From assembly GCA_000403215.2 (NCBI GenBank), contig KE159562.1, forward strand, positions 328,463 to 392,462: a stretch of DNA of 64,000 nucleotides. Direction: 5' to 3'. The notes under the pieces are model-generated. The model ran no database searches. It was not told the origin of the DNA and saw only the letters and a list, made by a program, of their open reading frames with translations. This document shows, piece by piece, positions 1-8,871 of the stretch (within the stretch, counting starts at the first letter, position 1; every line of letters begins with the position of its first letter). The position numbers and the translations under genes were made by a program. The DNA is from Lachnospiraceae bacterium A4 (lineage in GTDB: Bacteria > Bacillota > Clostridia > Lachnospirales > Lachnospiraceae).

Positions 1-2
1 CC

Positions 3-113
3 CAGGGTAATGGTAACAAACCAGCCAAAAGATGCTTTACGGGAAAAACAGGATTCAAAATGGCACAGGACTTTATTAATAAAATTCATCATAATCGTAT
101 GGAAAACCACTAG
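3..113 (+). CDS. Possible C-terminal end of an unidentified protein (partial)
   Basis: An open frame enters from the left edge and reads 36 residues to a TAG at 111-113. It is rich in Lys, Asn and His, with no motif I recognise. It could be the tail of a real gene or a chance frame; the other two + frames are either closed at once or look less protein-like. No function is proposed. Confidence 0.25.
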   Translation, partial: QGNGNKPAKRCFTGKTGFKMAQDFINKIHHNRMENH

Positions 114-456
114 AAAGTATGGTAAACTTATACACAGAATAACTCTTCTGGTGGTTTGTATCTTTCTTAAGTGTTGGTAACTTAAAGATACCATAAATTC
201 ATCCTGAAGGGTTATTTTTTTACAAAAAACTTTTTACTCTCAAGTAATCCATAAGACTGTATGATATCCCCTTTGGCTGCGTCAACTTTATTCATCCACA
301 ATGATTTTCTCCGTTGTCATTTTCAACTGTTCATTGTATTTATGCGTGTTTTCAGGTATAGTATAAATAAAGTTTTCAGGCTGATTCATGCAGAAGGATA
401 AAATAGATACATGAAAAAGACGAACATACGACTGAATAATTATAGAGGAGGCAGGC
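114..456. other. Intergenic region, one hairpin, no gene seen
   Basis: No convincing gene is seen in this 343-base stretch. An inverted repeat (arms about 157-172 and 180-191, core TTAAGT/ACTTAA) forms a hairpin, and a T-run near 217-224 lies downstream of it, so transcription from the left could end here. The stretch before 457 is AT-rich and may hold the promoter of the next gene, but I see no clean -35/-10 pair. Confidence 0.4.
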
Positions 457-2040
457 ATGGCAAAGCAATTTAACACAGCAGGCATATGTATTCCAGAGCG
501 AAATTATATGGTGGAGGTAAAATGCAAAATGGATGTGATTGTGAAAGACTATATTGATGCAGGAAAGTATTTCACAATCAGCCGCGCAAGGCAATACGGC
601 AAAACGACAATGCTCTATCTGCTGGAACAGGTGCTTAAAACCCAGTATCTTGTTCTGCGTCTGAGTTTTGAGGCGGCAGATGAAATGTTTGTGTCCTTGT
701 ATTCCTTTGCAACAGGCTTCGTTCGCAGAATCAGCCGCATTTTAAAAACACAAGACGTGGCGCAGGGTATTCTGGACGACTGGCATCAGCCAGTCTCGGA
801 ACAGATTCCGTTCGATGAGCTGAGTGAACGGATTACAAGTCTTTGCTGCCATTCTGACAAGCCCGTCATACTTATGATAGATGAGGTGGATAAAAGCTCA
901 GATAATCAGGTGTTTTTGTCCTTCTTGGGGCTGCTGCGCAATAAGTATCTGGAACAGATGCAGAAAAATGATAATACCTTTCAATCTGTAGTATTGGCAG
1001 GCGTATACGATATCAAAAATCTAAAATCAAAGTTCAGACCTGCCGGGGAACAGAAATATAACAGCCCGTGGAATATTGCTGTAGATTTTGATGTGGATAT
1101 GAGCTTTTCGGCAGAGGAGATTGAGACGATGCTGCGGGCGTATGAGGAGGACCATCACACTGGAATGGATGTCTCCTATGTGAGCAGGCTGATTTATGAA
1201 TACACATCGGGCTATCCATATCTGGTATCCCGTCTCTGCCAGCTTGCAGATGAGCGCCTTGCAGGTACAGAAGCATTTCCAGAGAATCAGGAGGTATGGA
1301 CGCAGGAGGGAATTGTGGCGGCAGAGCTTATGCTGCGCAGGCAGTCCGGCACGTTGTTTGATGATTTGATCAAGAAGCTCGCGGATTTTCCAAAGTTAAA
1401 AAAGATGGTACAGGATATTTTATTTTGCGGAAGGAGATATCCGTTTGAGCGGGATAATCACCTGATTGATCTGGGTGTGACCTTTGGGTTTTTTAAGGAA
1501 AATAATGGAGTAGTGGCAATTGGAAACCGTATCTTCGAGACGAAACTATATGACCTGTTTCTCTCGGAGATGCTTCTGGAGGACACGCTCGGACAGACAG
1601 AACTGATGGAAAGAAACCAATTTATCGCAGATGGAATGCTTCAAATGAATCTGGTGATGGAAAAGTTTTATCAGTATTTTACGGAAATATATGCGGACAG
1701 CGACCAGAAATTTATTGAGCAGCAGGGCAGAAAAATTTTTCTGCTGTACCTGAAGTCTATTATAAACGGAACGGGAAATTATTATATTGAAGCGCAGACG
1801 AGAGATGCGAGGCGCACGGATATTATTGTGGATTACCGTGGCAGGCAGCATATTATCGAGTTGAAAATATGGCGGGGAGACGAGTACCATCAGCGGGGCG
1901 AACAGCAGTTGTTTGAATATCTGGATTATTATGGTACTGAGACAGGGTACTTGTTAAGCTTTAACTTTAATCAACATAAAAAGACGGGAATACAGGAAAT
2001 CTCATATGGCGGAAAACGTATCGTGGAGGTGGTGGTGTGA
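457..2040 (+). CDS. AAA-ATPase-like protein with C-terminal PD-(D/E)XK nuclease-type domain
   Basis: 527 aa. The N-terminal half is a predicted AAA-type ATPase: a Walker A-like segment QYGKTT sits at residues 46-51 and a Walker B segment VILMIDEVD at 137-145. The C-terminus carries a PD-(D/E)XK-like core with Asp455 and an ELK motif at 468-470. This two-domain layout matches the large family of gut-anaerobe proteins annotated as AAA-ATPase plus PDDEXK-9 nuclease, whose role is not established; links to DNA defence or mobile elements are only suggested. The start is supported by GAGGAGG about 7 bases upstream. It stands alone, followed by a strong hairpin that overlaps its stop codon. Confidence 0.8.
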   Translation: MAKQFNTAGICIPERNYMVEVKCKMDVIVKDYIDAGKYFTISRARQYGKTTMLYLLEQVLKTQYLVLRLSFEAADEMFVSLYSFATGFVRRISRILKTQDVAQGILDDWHQPVSEQIPFDELSERITSLCCHSDKPVILMIDEVDKSSDNQVFLSFLGLLRNKYLEQMQKNDNTFQSVVLAGVYDIKNLKSKFRPAGEQKYNSPWNIAVDFDVDMSFSAEEIETMLRAYEEDHHTGMDVSYVSRLIYEYTSGYPYLVSRLCQLADERLAGTEAFPENQEVWTQEGIVAAELMLRRQSGTLFDDLIKKLADFPKLKKMVQDILFCGRRYPFERDNHLIDLGVTFGFFKENNGVVAIGNRIFETKLYDLFLSEMLLEDTLGQTELMERNQFIADGMLQMNLVMEKFYQYFTEIYADSDQKFIEQQGRKIFLLYLKSIINGTGNYYIEAQTRDARRTDIIVDYRGRQHIIELKIWRGDEYHQRGEQQLFEYLDYYGTETGYLLSFNFNQHKKTGIQEISYGGKRIVEVVV

Positions 2041-2059
2041 CATACCGCCGCCACGATAC
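2018..2059 (+). terminator. Strong hairpin over the stop codon of the ATPase gene
   Basis: Arms 2018-2033 and 2044-2059 pair over 16 positions with one mismatch, and the TGA stop lies in the loop. There is no T-run after it, so it may be a Rho-dependent or RNA-stabilising structure rather than a classic intrinsic terminator. Confidence 0.4.
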
Positions 2060-2210
2060 CAGGAAATGCATCTGTGGGCTCAGGATTGCTGAAGGCAGCA
2101 ATACTGCTGACTGCTCAAAAATAAAAATGAGAATACGCGCACGTTGATTGTATTTGCAGGAGATTTCATGTATTATAGGAATAAGAGGAAAGGAATACAG
2201 GAGACTATTC

Positions 2211-2624
2211 ATGTGGTTAATATTTGCATTGCTGTCTGCGGTGTTTGCAGCAGCGACCTCCATACTGGCGAAGATTGGCATAGAGGGTGTAAACTCAAAT
2301 CTGGCAACTGCCATCAGAACAGTGGTCGTTGTCGTGATGGCATGGGGTATGGTGTTTTTGACGAATGCGCAGGGCGGCATTGCACAGATTGGAAGAAAGA
2401 GCTGGATTTTTCTAATATTATCAGGACTTGCGACAGGCGCGTCATGGCTGTGCTATTATCGGGCGCTACAGCTTGGCGAAGTTTCGAAGGTCGTGCCGAT
2501 TGATAAGCTGAGTGTCGTCATCACACTGGTGCTTGGATTTGTCCTTCTGCATGAGCAGGTGAGCCTCAAATCGCTGATTGGGTGTATCCTGATTGGCGCG
2601 GGAACACTGGTGATGGCGCTGTAA
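2211..2624 (+). CDS. EamA/DMT-family membrane transporter, single-domain
   Basis: 137 aa from the ATG at 2211, which has CAGGAGA about 8 bases upstream. It is almost wholly hydrophobic, with about five membrane segments: N-terminal MWLIFALLSAVFAAATSIL, a GLATGASWLCYYRAL turn, and a C-terminal helix ending in VMAL. This is one EamA repeat. Full-length DMT exporters have two repeats, so this small form probably works as a dimer. The substrate cannot be told from the sequence. It precedes dnaE by 36 bases but is not functionally linked to it. An in-frame upstream start at 2148 lacks a ribosome site. Confidence 0.85.
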   Translation: MWLIFALLSAVFAAATSILAKIGIEGVNSNLATAIRTVVVVVMAWGMVFLTNAQGGIAQIGRKSWIFLILSGLATGASWLCYYRALQLGEVSKVVPIDKLSVVITLVLGFVLLHEQVSLKSLIGCILIGAGTLVMAL

Positions 2625-2660
2625 AATAGCATAAAATACATCTGAAAACAGGAGGAAACA

Positions 2661-5600
2661 ATGGCATTTACACATCTGCATGTGCATACGGAGTACAGTC
2701 TGCTTGACGGCTCCAACAAGATTAAAGAATATGTCAAGCGCGTCAAAGAGCTTGGCATGGACAGTGCGGCAATCACAGACCATGGCGTGATGTACGGCGT
2801 GATTGACTTCTATAAAGAAGCGAAGGCAAACGGCGTCAAGCCGATTCTCGGGTGTGAGGTTTATGTCGCGCCCAATTCGCGTTTTGACAAGGAAGTCGGC
2901 GGCGGGGAGGAGCGCTATCATCATTTGGTGCTGCTGGCAGAGAATAACGAGGGCTACGCCAATTTGATGAAAATTGTGAGCAAGGGATTTACGGAAGGAT
3001 ATTATTATAAGCCGCGTGTGGACATGGAAGTCCTTGAAAAGTTCCATGAGGGAATTATTGCACTCTCCGCATGCCTTGCGGGCGAGGTGCCAAGACTGCT
3101 CACAAAAGGGCTGTATGAGGAGGCAAAAAAGACTGCGCTCAAATACGAAAATTGTTTTGGCAAGGGCAACTATTTTTTCGAGCTGCAAGATCATGGGATT
3201 CCCGCGCAGCGCACAGTCAACACGGCGCTGCTGCGCTTGAGCAAGGAGTTGGATATACCGCTTGTGGCGACGAACGATATCCACTATACCTATGCGGAGG
3301 ATGAGAAGTCGCATGATATTCTGCTGTGTATCCAGACCGCGAAAAAGGTTTCTGACGAGGATCGTATGCGCTACGAAGGAGGGCAGTACTATGTCAAGAG
3401 CGAGCTGGAAATGCGCGGGCTGTTTCCCTATGCGCAGCAGGCGATTGACAATACGGCGATGATTGCCGACCGCTGCAATGTCGAGATTGAATTTGGCGTG
3501 ACAAAACTGCCGAAATTTGAGGTGCCAGCAGGATACGATTCATGGAGTTATCTCAATAAGCTCTGCGCAGATGGCTTAAAGGAGCGCTATCCTGAGGATG
3601 ATGGTACAATCAAGGAAAAGCTTGACTATGAGCTGGATGTCATTCAGAATATGGGCTATGTCGATTATTTTCTGATCGTCTGGGATTTTATCAACTGGGC
3701 GAGAGAGCATGACATTCCAGTGGGACCGGGGCGCGGCTCGGCAGCAGGCAGCATCGTATCGTACTGCCTTCATATTACAAATATTGACCCTATCCGCTAC
3801 AGTTTGCTGTTTGAGCGTTTTCTAAATCCCGAACGAGTCTCCATGCCCGATATTGATATTGATTTCTGCTATGAGCGCAGGCAGGAGGTCATCGACTATG
3901 TGAGTGAGAAATACGGGCATGACAAGGTAGTGCAGATTGTGACCTTCGGTACGATGGCGGCTAAGGGTGTAATCCGCGATGTCGGGCGCGCACTGGATCT
4001 TCCGTATAATTATGTGGACGGGATTGCCAAGATGATACCAAATGAAAACAATGCGCCAGTCAGTATCACGCGCGCGCTGGAGATGAACCCGGAGTTTCGG
4101 GCGATGTACAAACAGGATGAGCAGGTGCAGTATTTGATTGATATGTGCAAAAGACTAGAGGGCCTGCCGCGCCATACCTCCATGCATGCGGCGGGCGTCG
4201 TGATCTGTCAAAAACCCGCAGACGAGTTTGTCCCACTGTCGCGCGGAAGTGACGGCGCCATCACAACACAGTTTACCATGACCACGATCGAAGAGCTGGG
4301 ATTATTAAAGATGGATTTCTTGGGCCTGCGCACCCTGACCGTGATCAAGGACGCGGTGGACAATGTCGAGAAAACAACAGGCGTGCACATTGATGTCGAT
4401 GCCATTGACTATGATGATAAAAAGGTGTTGATGTCCCTCGGAACGGGAAAGACAGACGGCGTATTCCAGCTTGAAAGTCAGGGTATGAAGAACTTTATGA
4501 AAGAGCTAAAGCCGCAGAATCTTGAGGATGTGATCGCAGGCATCTCGCTCTACCGCCCGGGTCCGATGGACTTTATCCCGGCATATATCCGCGGGAAAAA
4601 TAACCACAGCGCAGTCACCTATGCCTGCCCGCAGCTAGAGCCGATTCTTGCGCCCACCTATGGCTGTATCGTCTATCAGGAGCAGGTTATGCAGATTGTG
4701 CGCGACCTTGGCGGATATACGCTGGGGCGCAGCGACTTGGTGCGCCGTGCGATGAGCAAGAAAAAGGCGTATGTCATGGAGCAGGAGCGCAAAAATTTTG
4801 TGCATGGCAATGCCGAGGAGGGTGTGCCGGGCTGTGTGGCTTGCGGCATCTCAGAGACAGTGGCAGATCACATTTATGGGACGATGATGGATTTTGCAAA
4901 GTATGCATTTAACAAGTCCCATGCGGCATGCTATGCGGTGGTCGCGTATCAGACCGCGTATTTAAAATATTATTATCCAGTGGAGTTTATGGCGGCGCTG
5001 CTCACGTCGGTGATTGATAATGCGGCCAAAGTGTCGGAGTATATTATGGTCTGCAAAAATATGGGAATACAAATCCTGCCGCCGGACATCAATGAAGGGG
5101 AATGTGGATTTTCCGTTTCAGACGGTGCGATTCGTTACGCGCTCAATGCGATTAAGAGCGTCGGCAAGTCGGTCATTGACCAAATCACAACAGAGCGGAA
5201 TGCCCATGGAAAGTATCAGGATTTAAAGGATTTCATAGAGCGCACACAGAATATTGAAATCAATAAGCGCGCCATTGAGAATTTTATCAAAGCAGGTGCG
5301 TTTGACAGCTTCGGCGCGACCAGAAAGCAGTTGATGAGCGTCTACGCGCAGATTCTTGACAGTGTCGTGCACAGCAGGCGCGGTGTGACAGCGGGGCAGA
5401 TGTCTTTGTTTGACATTGTCTCAGAGGAGGACAAAAAGGAGCTTGAGATTCCGCTGCCCAATGTCGGGGAGTACGAGAAGGAGCTTCTGCTCAGCTTTGA
5501 GAAGGAGGTGCTGGGGTTCTATGTCAGCGGACATCCAATGCAGGAATATCAGACTTTGTGGGAAAAGCGTATCACCGCAAAGACCTCGGACTTTCATCTC

Positions 5601-6119
5601 GACGAGGAGACCGGTCAGACCCATGTGGAGGACAATGCAAGCGCAGTGATCGGCGGCATGATCATGGACAAAAAGATTAAATATACCAAGCAGGATAAGA
5701 TTATGGCGTTTCTCACGCTGGAAGATTTGGTGGGCAGTGTGGAGATTGTCGTGTTCCCAAATGCCTATGAAAAATATTCGTCGAAAATATTGGAGGAAAA
5801 TAAGGTGTTTATCGAAGGCAGAGTGAAGGTGGAGGACGAGCGCGACGGCAAATTAATCTGTGAGCGCATCACTGCATTTGATGAGATTCCAAGGAAGGTG
5901 TGGCTCAAATTCCCAGATATGAATACCTATCTTGGCAAGGAGTCCGCGCTGTTTGATGCCATCTACGAATCAGAGGGCATTGATACAGTCAACATATATA
6001 TAGAAGAAACGCGTCAAAAAAAGACCCTGCCGCCCAACCGCAACATCAAGGCAGACAGCGCAGTCCTTGACAGGCTTCGGGATTTGTTTGGCGATGAAAA
6101 TGTGAAAGTCGTGTGCTGA
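2661..6119 (+). CDS. dnaE: DNA polymerase III alpha subunit
   Basis: 1152 aa, full length for DnaE. An N-terminal PHP domain begins FTHLHVHTEYSLLDG. The polymerase core has GPGRGSAAGS at about 355-364, the catalytic pair in PDIDIDF (Asp399 and Asp401) and the third acidic residue in KMDFLGL (Asp552). Helix-hairpin-helix and OB-fold regions follow, with VEIVVFPNAYEKY typical of the OB domain. It synthesises DNA in the replisome. The start has AGGAGG 6-7 bases upstream. Firmicutes usually also carry PolC, which is not in this window. Confident assignment by domain order and catalytic residues. Confidence 0.97.
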   Translation: MAFTHLHVHTEYSLLDGSNKIKEYVKRVKELGMDSAAITDHGVMYGVIDFYKEAKANGVKPILGCEVYVAPNSRFDKEVGGGEERYHHLVLLAENNEGYANLMKIVSKGFTEGYYYKPRVDMEVLEKFHEGIIALSACLAGEVPRLLTKGLYEEAKKTALKYENCFGKGNYFFELQDHGIPAQRTVNTALLRLSKELDIPLVATNDIHYTYAEDEKSHDILLCIQTAKKVSDEDRMRYEGGQYYVKSELEMRGLFPYAQQAIDNTAMIADRCNVEIEFGVTKLPKFEVPAGYDSWSYLNKLCADGLKERYPEDDGTIKEKLDYELDVIQNMGYVDYFLIVWDFINWAREHDIPVGPGRGSAAGSIVSYCLHITNIDPIRYSLLFERFLNPERVSMPDIDIDFCYERRQEVIDYVSEKYGHDKVVQIVTFGTMAAKGVIRDVGRALDLPYNYVDGIAKMIPNENNAPVSITRALEMNPEFRAMYKQDEQVQYLIDMCKRLEGLPRHTSMHAAGVVICQKPADEFVPLSRGSDGAITTQFTMTTIEELGLLKMDFLGLRTLTVIKDAVDNVEKTTGVHIDVDAIDYDDKKVLMSLGTGKTDGVFQLESQGMKNFMKELKPQNLEDVIAGISLYRPGPMDFIPAYIRGKNNHSAVTYACPQLEPILAPTYGCIVYQEQVMQIVRDLGGYTLGRSDLVRRAMSKKKAYVMEQERKNFVHGNAEEGVPGCVACGISETVADHIYGTMMDFAKYAFNKSHAACYAVVAYQTAYLKYYYPVEFMAALLTSVIDNAAKVSEYIMVCKNMGIQILPPDINEGECGFSVSDGAIRYALNAIKSVGKSVIDQITTERNAHGKYQDLKDFIERTQNIEINKRAIENFIKAGAFDSFGATRKQLMSVYAQILDSVVHSRRGVTAGQMSLFDIVSEEDKKELEIPLPNVGEYEKELLLSFEKEVLGFYVSGHPMQEYQTLWEKRITAKTSDFHLDEETGQTHVEDNASAVIGGMIMDKKIKYTKQDKIMAFLTLEDLVGSVEIVVFPNAYEKYSSKILEENKVFIEGRVKVEDERDGKLICERITAFDEIPRKVWLKFPDMNTYLGKESALFDAIYESEGIDTVNIYIEETRQKKTLPPNRNIKADSAVLDRLRDLFGDENVKVVC

Positions 6120-6153
6120 GCACAAAAAATGGTTAAAAATTTATCAATAAATA

Positions 6154-6182
6154 TTGTAATATATGAAAAAAAGGTATAAAAT
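6154..6182 (+). promoter_or_regulatory. Possible sigma-A promoter for pfkA
   Basis: TTGTAA (6154-6159), 17-base spacer, TAAAAT (6177-6182) in the dnaE-pfkA gap, about 90 bases before the pfkA start. Both boxes deviate from consensus, so this is a plausible but weak call. Confidence 0.4.
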
Positions 6183-6274
6183 ATTTATGATTATGCGGGG
6201 ATACTTTCGCGGATAATACGGATTATAGAAAGCAAAAGGCTTCAGGGATGATATAAAGTATAGGAGGTATAGTG

Positions 6275-7249
6275 ATGTCGAATGAAATCAAGACGATAGG
6301 TGTATTGACAAGCGGAGGAGATGCACCGGGAATGAACGCTGCGATCCGTGCAGTGGTGAGGAAGGCTCTGACGAACAATGTAAAAGTGAAGGGAATCAAG
6401 CGTGGCTACATGGGGCTGATCAATGAGGAGATCATTGATATGGAGGCGTTCAGTGTGGCGGATGTTATTCAGAAGGGTGGAACAATCCTGGGCACAGCGA
6501 GATGTCTTGAATTTAAGGAAGAGAATATACAGCAGATGGCGGCTGAAATCTGCCATAAGCACGGGATTGACGGTCTTGTCGTGATTGGCGGTGACGGCTC
6601 TTACAGAGGTGCGCAGGGACTTGCAAGACATGGAATCAATACGGTCGGTGTGCCGGGAACAATTGATCTTGACATTGCCTGTACAGAGTATACGATTGGC
6701 TTTGACACGGCAATCAACACTGCGATGGAGGCGATTGACAAGGTAAGGGATACTTCTTCATCTCATGAGCGGTGCTCGATCATTGAGGTTATGGGCAGAC
6801 ACGCCGGATACATCGCACTCTGGACAGGCGTTGCAAACGGTGCGGAAGATATTCTTCTCCCCGAGAAATACAATTACGATGAGCAGGAGCTGATCAACAA
6901 TATTGTCAGAAGCAGAAAGAAAGGAAAGACGCACCATATCATCATCAATGCAGAAGGCATCGGACATTCCACCTCGATGGCAAAGCGAATTGAGGCAGCG
7001 ACAGGAATCGAGACAAGAGCGACCATACTTGGCTACATGCAGCGCGGCGGCAATCCGACCTGTAAGGATCGCTTCTATGCGTCGATCATGGGGGCATACG
7101 CAGCAGATATCCTCTGTGACGGCAAGTCCAACAGAGTCGTAGCGTACAAGCATGGCGCCTTCGTTGATTATGATATCGAGGAAGCGCTCAATATGAAAAA
7201 GGGAATTGACGAGTACCAGTATGATATCTGCCGGAAGCTGTCGAGATAA
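6275..7249 (+). CDS. pfkA: 6-phosphofructokinase
   Basis: 324 aa. It phosphorylates fructose-6-phosphate in glycolysis. Family motifs are in order: SGGDAPGMNAAIRAV near the N-terminus, GTILGTARC, VVIGGDGSYRGA and PGTIDLD (131-133), then EVMGRHAGY and LGYMQRGG. The catalytic Asp of the TID motif is kept. The usual Asn of TIDND is Leu132 here, which I regard as a subfamily trait rather than damage. I chose ATG 6275 because AGGAGG at 6262-6267 is 7 bases away; the GTG at 6272 is also in frame. It is monocistronic by layout. Confidence 0.95.
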   Translation: MSNEIKTIGVLTSGGDAPGMNAAIRAVVRKALTNNVKVKGIKRGYMGLINEEIIDMEAFSVADVIQKGGTILGTARCLEFKEENIQQMAAEICHKHGIDGLVVIGGDGSYRGAQGLARHGINTVGVPGTIDLDIACTEYTIGFDTAINTAMEAIDKVRDTSSSHERCSIIEVMGRHAGYIALWTGVANGAEDILLPEKYNYDEQELINNIVRSRKKGKTHHIIINAEGIGHSTSMAKRIEAATGIETRATILGYMQRGGNPTCKDRFYASIMGAYAADILCDGKSNRVVAYKHGAFVDYDIEEALNMKKGIDEYQYDICRKLSR

Positions 7250-7258
7250 GGCAATAGA

Positions 7259-7287
7259 TTGAACAGTAGTATAACATATGCTATAAT
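7259..7287 (+). promoter_or_regulatory. Near-consensus promoter downstream of pfkA
   Basis: TTGAAC at 7259-7264, a 17-base spacer and TATAAT at 7282-7287. Transcription would start near 7294, just before an intrinsic terminator at 7356-7384, so the expected product is a short RNA of about 90 bases unless the terminator is bypassed. Confidence 0.65.
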
Positions 7288-7293
7288 ATACAG

Positions 7294-7384
7294 ATATAAT
7301 TGAAAAGGAAGATAGATGCACTTTTCTAAATCCCTTTCCAATTCGATTATATACCGGCCACTTGCGAAATGCAAGTGGTCTTTT
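7294..7384 (+). ncRNA. Candidate small RNA or attenuated leader of the ktr operon
   Basis: A good promoter (7259-7287) and an intrinsic terminator (7356-7384) bracket about 90 bases. It contains a purine-rich GAAAAGGAAG and a complementary CCCTTTCC, so a first hairpin is possible. A 43-codon frame from the ATG at 7315 runs through the terminator and is probably chance. I see no known riboswitch motif; in particular the c-di-AMP element often found near ktr genes is not recognisable. Confidence 0.35.
7356..7384 (+). terminator. Intrinsic terminator between pfkA and ktrB
   Basis: GGCCACTTGC (7356-7365), loop GAAAT, GCAAGTGGTC (7371-7380), then TTTT. Ten-bp stem with one G-U pair. Confidence 0.8.
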
Positions 7385-7403
7385 ACATTATTTGGCGATA
7401 CTA

Positions 7404-7431
7404 TTGTTTTATACGGCAAAAGTGATATAAT
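7404..7431 (+). promoter_or_regulatory. Promoter for ktrB-ktrA
   Basis: TTGTTT (7404-7409), 16-base spacer, perfect TATAAT (7426-7431), 50 bases before ktrB and after the terminator at 7356-7384. Confidence 0.6.
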
Positions 7432-7480
7432 TAACTATGGTTTGTAAAATAAAGGAAATAAAGGTAAAGGATACAATATC

Positions 7481-8839
7481 ATGGCATATGAAATTAGTAA
7501 CAAGCAGCCCAAAGCCAGAAAGTCTACCACGAGGCTGATCGCTTTTGGCTTTGCGATGATCATTCTGACAGGAACACTCCTGCTCACACTTCCCTTCGCG
7601 AATAAGTCTGGTCATGGGAATATGCTTAATTCCCTTTTTACGGCGACGTCTGCGACCTGTGTAACCGGGCTTGTCGTCGCGGACACTTACCAGAACTGGA
7701 CCACGTTTGGACAGCTGGTCATACTTTGTATGATACAGGTCGGCGGACTGGGATTTATGACCATAGGCGCCTATATTTCTGTGATTCTCAAGAAGCGCAT
7801 CGGCTTGCAGGAGAGAGAGCAGCTACAGGAAAGTGTGAATACCCTTGAAATAGCAGGTGTTGTCCGTCTGGTCAAAAAGATAGTCCAAGGCGCGCTCTGC
7901 ATTGAGCTCTTGGGTGCAGTCCTGCTCTCTTTTCGGTTTATACCCCGTTTTGGCGTGGTGAAAGGAATTTATTATTCATTGTTTCATGCAGTATCGGCAT
8001 TCTGCAACGGCGGCTTTGACCTGATGGGAACCGAGGAGGCATATTCCTCCCTTGTTGCGTATGAGGGGGACATTCTGGTCAATCTTGTGATTGTGGCGCT
8101 GATTCTTGTGGGAGGCATCGGTTTTATCGTGTGGGATGATGTGGCGCGGAACAAATGGCATTTCAAGCGTTATTTATTGCACAGTAAAATTGTACTGACT
8201 GTGACCTTTTTGCTGACCGTGATTGGGACAGTATTGTTTCTGCTCACAGAAAATAATGCAGCCTTTGCGGGCATGAGTCCGCTTGAAAAAGTGCTGGGCG
8301 CGCTGTTTTCCGCTGTCACGCCGAGAACAGCAGGTTTTAACTCCGTCGATACGGCGGCGCTGTCAAATTCTGGGAAATTAATAACAATGGTTATGATGTT
8401 TGTTGGCGGCAGTCCCGGCTCCACCGCAGGCGGCGTCAAGACGACCTCTGTCATCGTACTGTTATTTTATGCGGGCGCCATGGTGCTCAACAAAGAGGAT
8501 ATCAACTTATTTGGCAGGCGCCTGACAGACGAGGTGGTCAAGAAGGCAAATGCGGTGGTGATTATCAATGCGACACTGACAATTGTAGCGACTGTTATTA
8601 TTATGGCATTACAGCCGTTATTGAATTTCGAAGATGTGCTGTTCGAGGTGCTTTCCGCAATAGGAACCGTTGGCATGACGGTAGGCATCACGAGAGATTT
8701 AGATATAATAGCACGGGTTATTCTCATAGTGCTGATGTACTGCGGCAGGCTGGGCAGCCTTTCCTTTGCGCTGGTGTTTGCACAGAAAAATACTTCGGCG
8801 CCAATGCGCCAGCCGCAGGAAAAAATCATTGTAGGATAA
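7481..8839 (+). CDS. ktrB: Potassium uptake channel subunit, Trk/Ktr type
   Basis: 452 aa integral membrane protein of the TrkH/KtrB superfamily. Four pore-loop repeats are visible: TATSATCVTGL, AVSAFCNGGFDLMG, AVTPRTAGFNSVD and SAIGTVGMTVGITRD, each with the glycine that lines the potassium filter. It imports K+ with the KtrA gating ring, encoded 32 bases downstream. Length fits KtrB (about 450 aa) better than the longer proteobacterial TrkH. It probably shares the promoter at 7404-7431. Confidence 0.92.
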   Translation: MAYEISNKQPKARKSTTRLIAFGFAMIILTGTLLLTLPFANKSGHGNMLNSLFTATSATCVTGLVVADTYQNWTTFGQLVILCMIQVGGLGFMTIGAYISVILKKRIGLQEREQLQESVNTLEIAGVVRLVKKIVQGALCIELLGAVLLSFRFIPRFGVVKGIYYSLFHAVSAFCNGGFDLMGTEEAYSSLVAYEGDILVNLVIVALILVGGIGFIVWDDVARNKWHFKRYLLHSKIVLTVTFLLTVIGTVLFLLTENNAAFAGMSPLEKVLGALFSAVTPRTAGFNSVDTAALSNSGKLITMVMMFVGGSPGSTAGGVKTTSVIVLLFYAGAMVLNKEDINLFGRRLTDEVVKKANAVVIINATLTIVATVIIMALQPLLNFEDVLFEVLSAIGTVGMTVGITRDLDIIARVILIVLMYCGRLGSLSFALVFAQKNTSAPMRQPQEKIIVG

Positions 8840-8871
8840 GAAAACAAAAAATAGAAAGAGAGGCGTAAAAT

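Noticed and set aside
288-485. Minus-strand frame of about 65 codons before the ATPase gene
   Set aside because: Its tail looks protein-like but there is no ribosome site, and it overlaps the start of the ATPase gene.
2466-3314. Long minus-strand open frame over the start of dnaE
   Set aside because: It lies opposite the DnaE PHP domain, has no ribosome site and no protein-like motifs; it is a shadow of the codon pattern.
7259-7480. c-di-AMP (ydaO) riboswitch before ktrB
   Set aside because: The conserved core of that riboswitch is not visible, and a complete terminator plus a second promoter occupy the gap.
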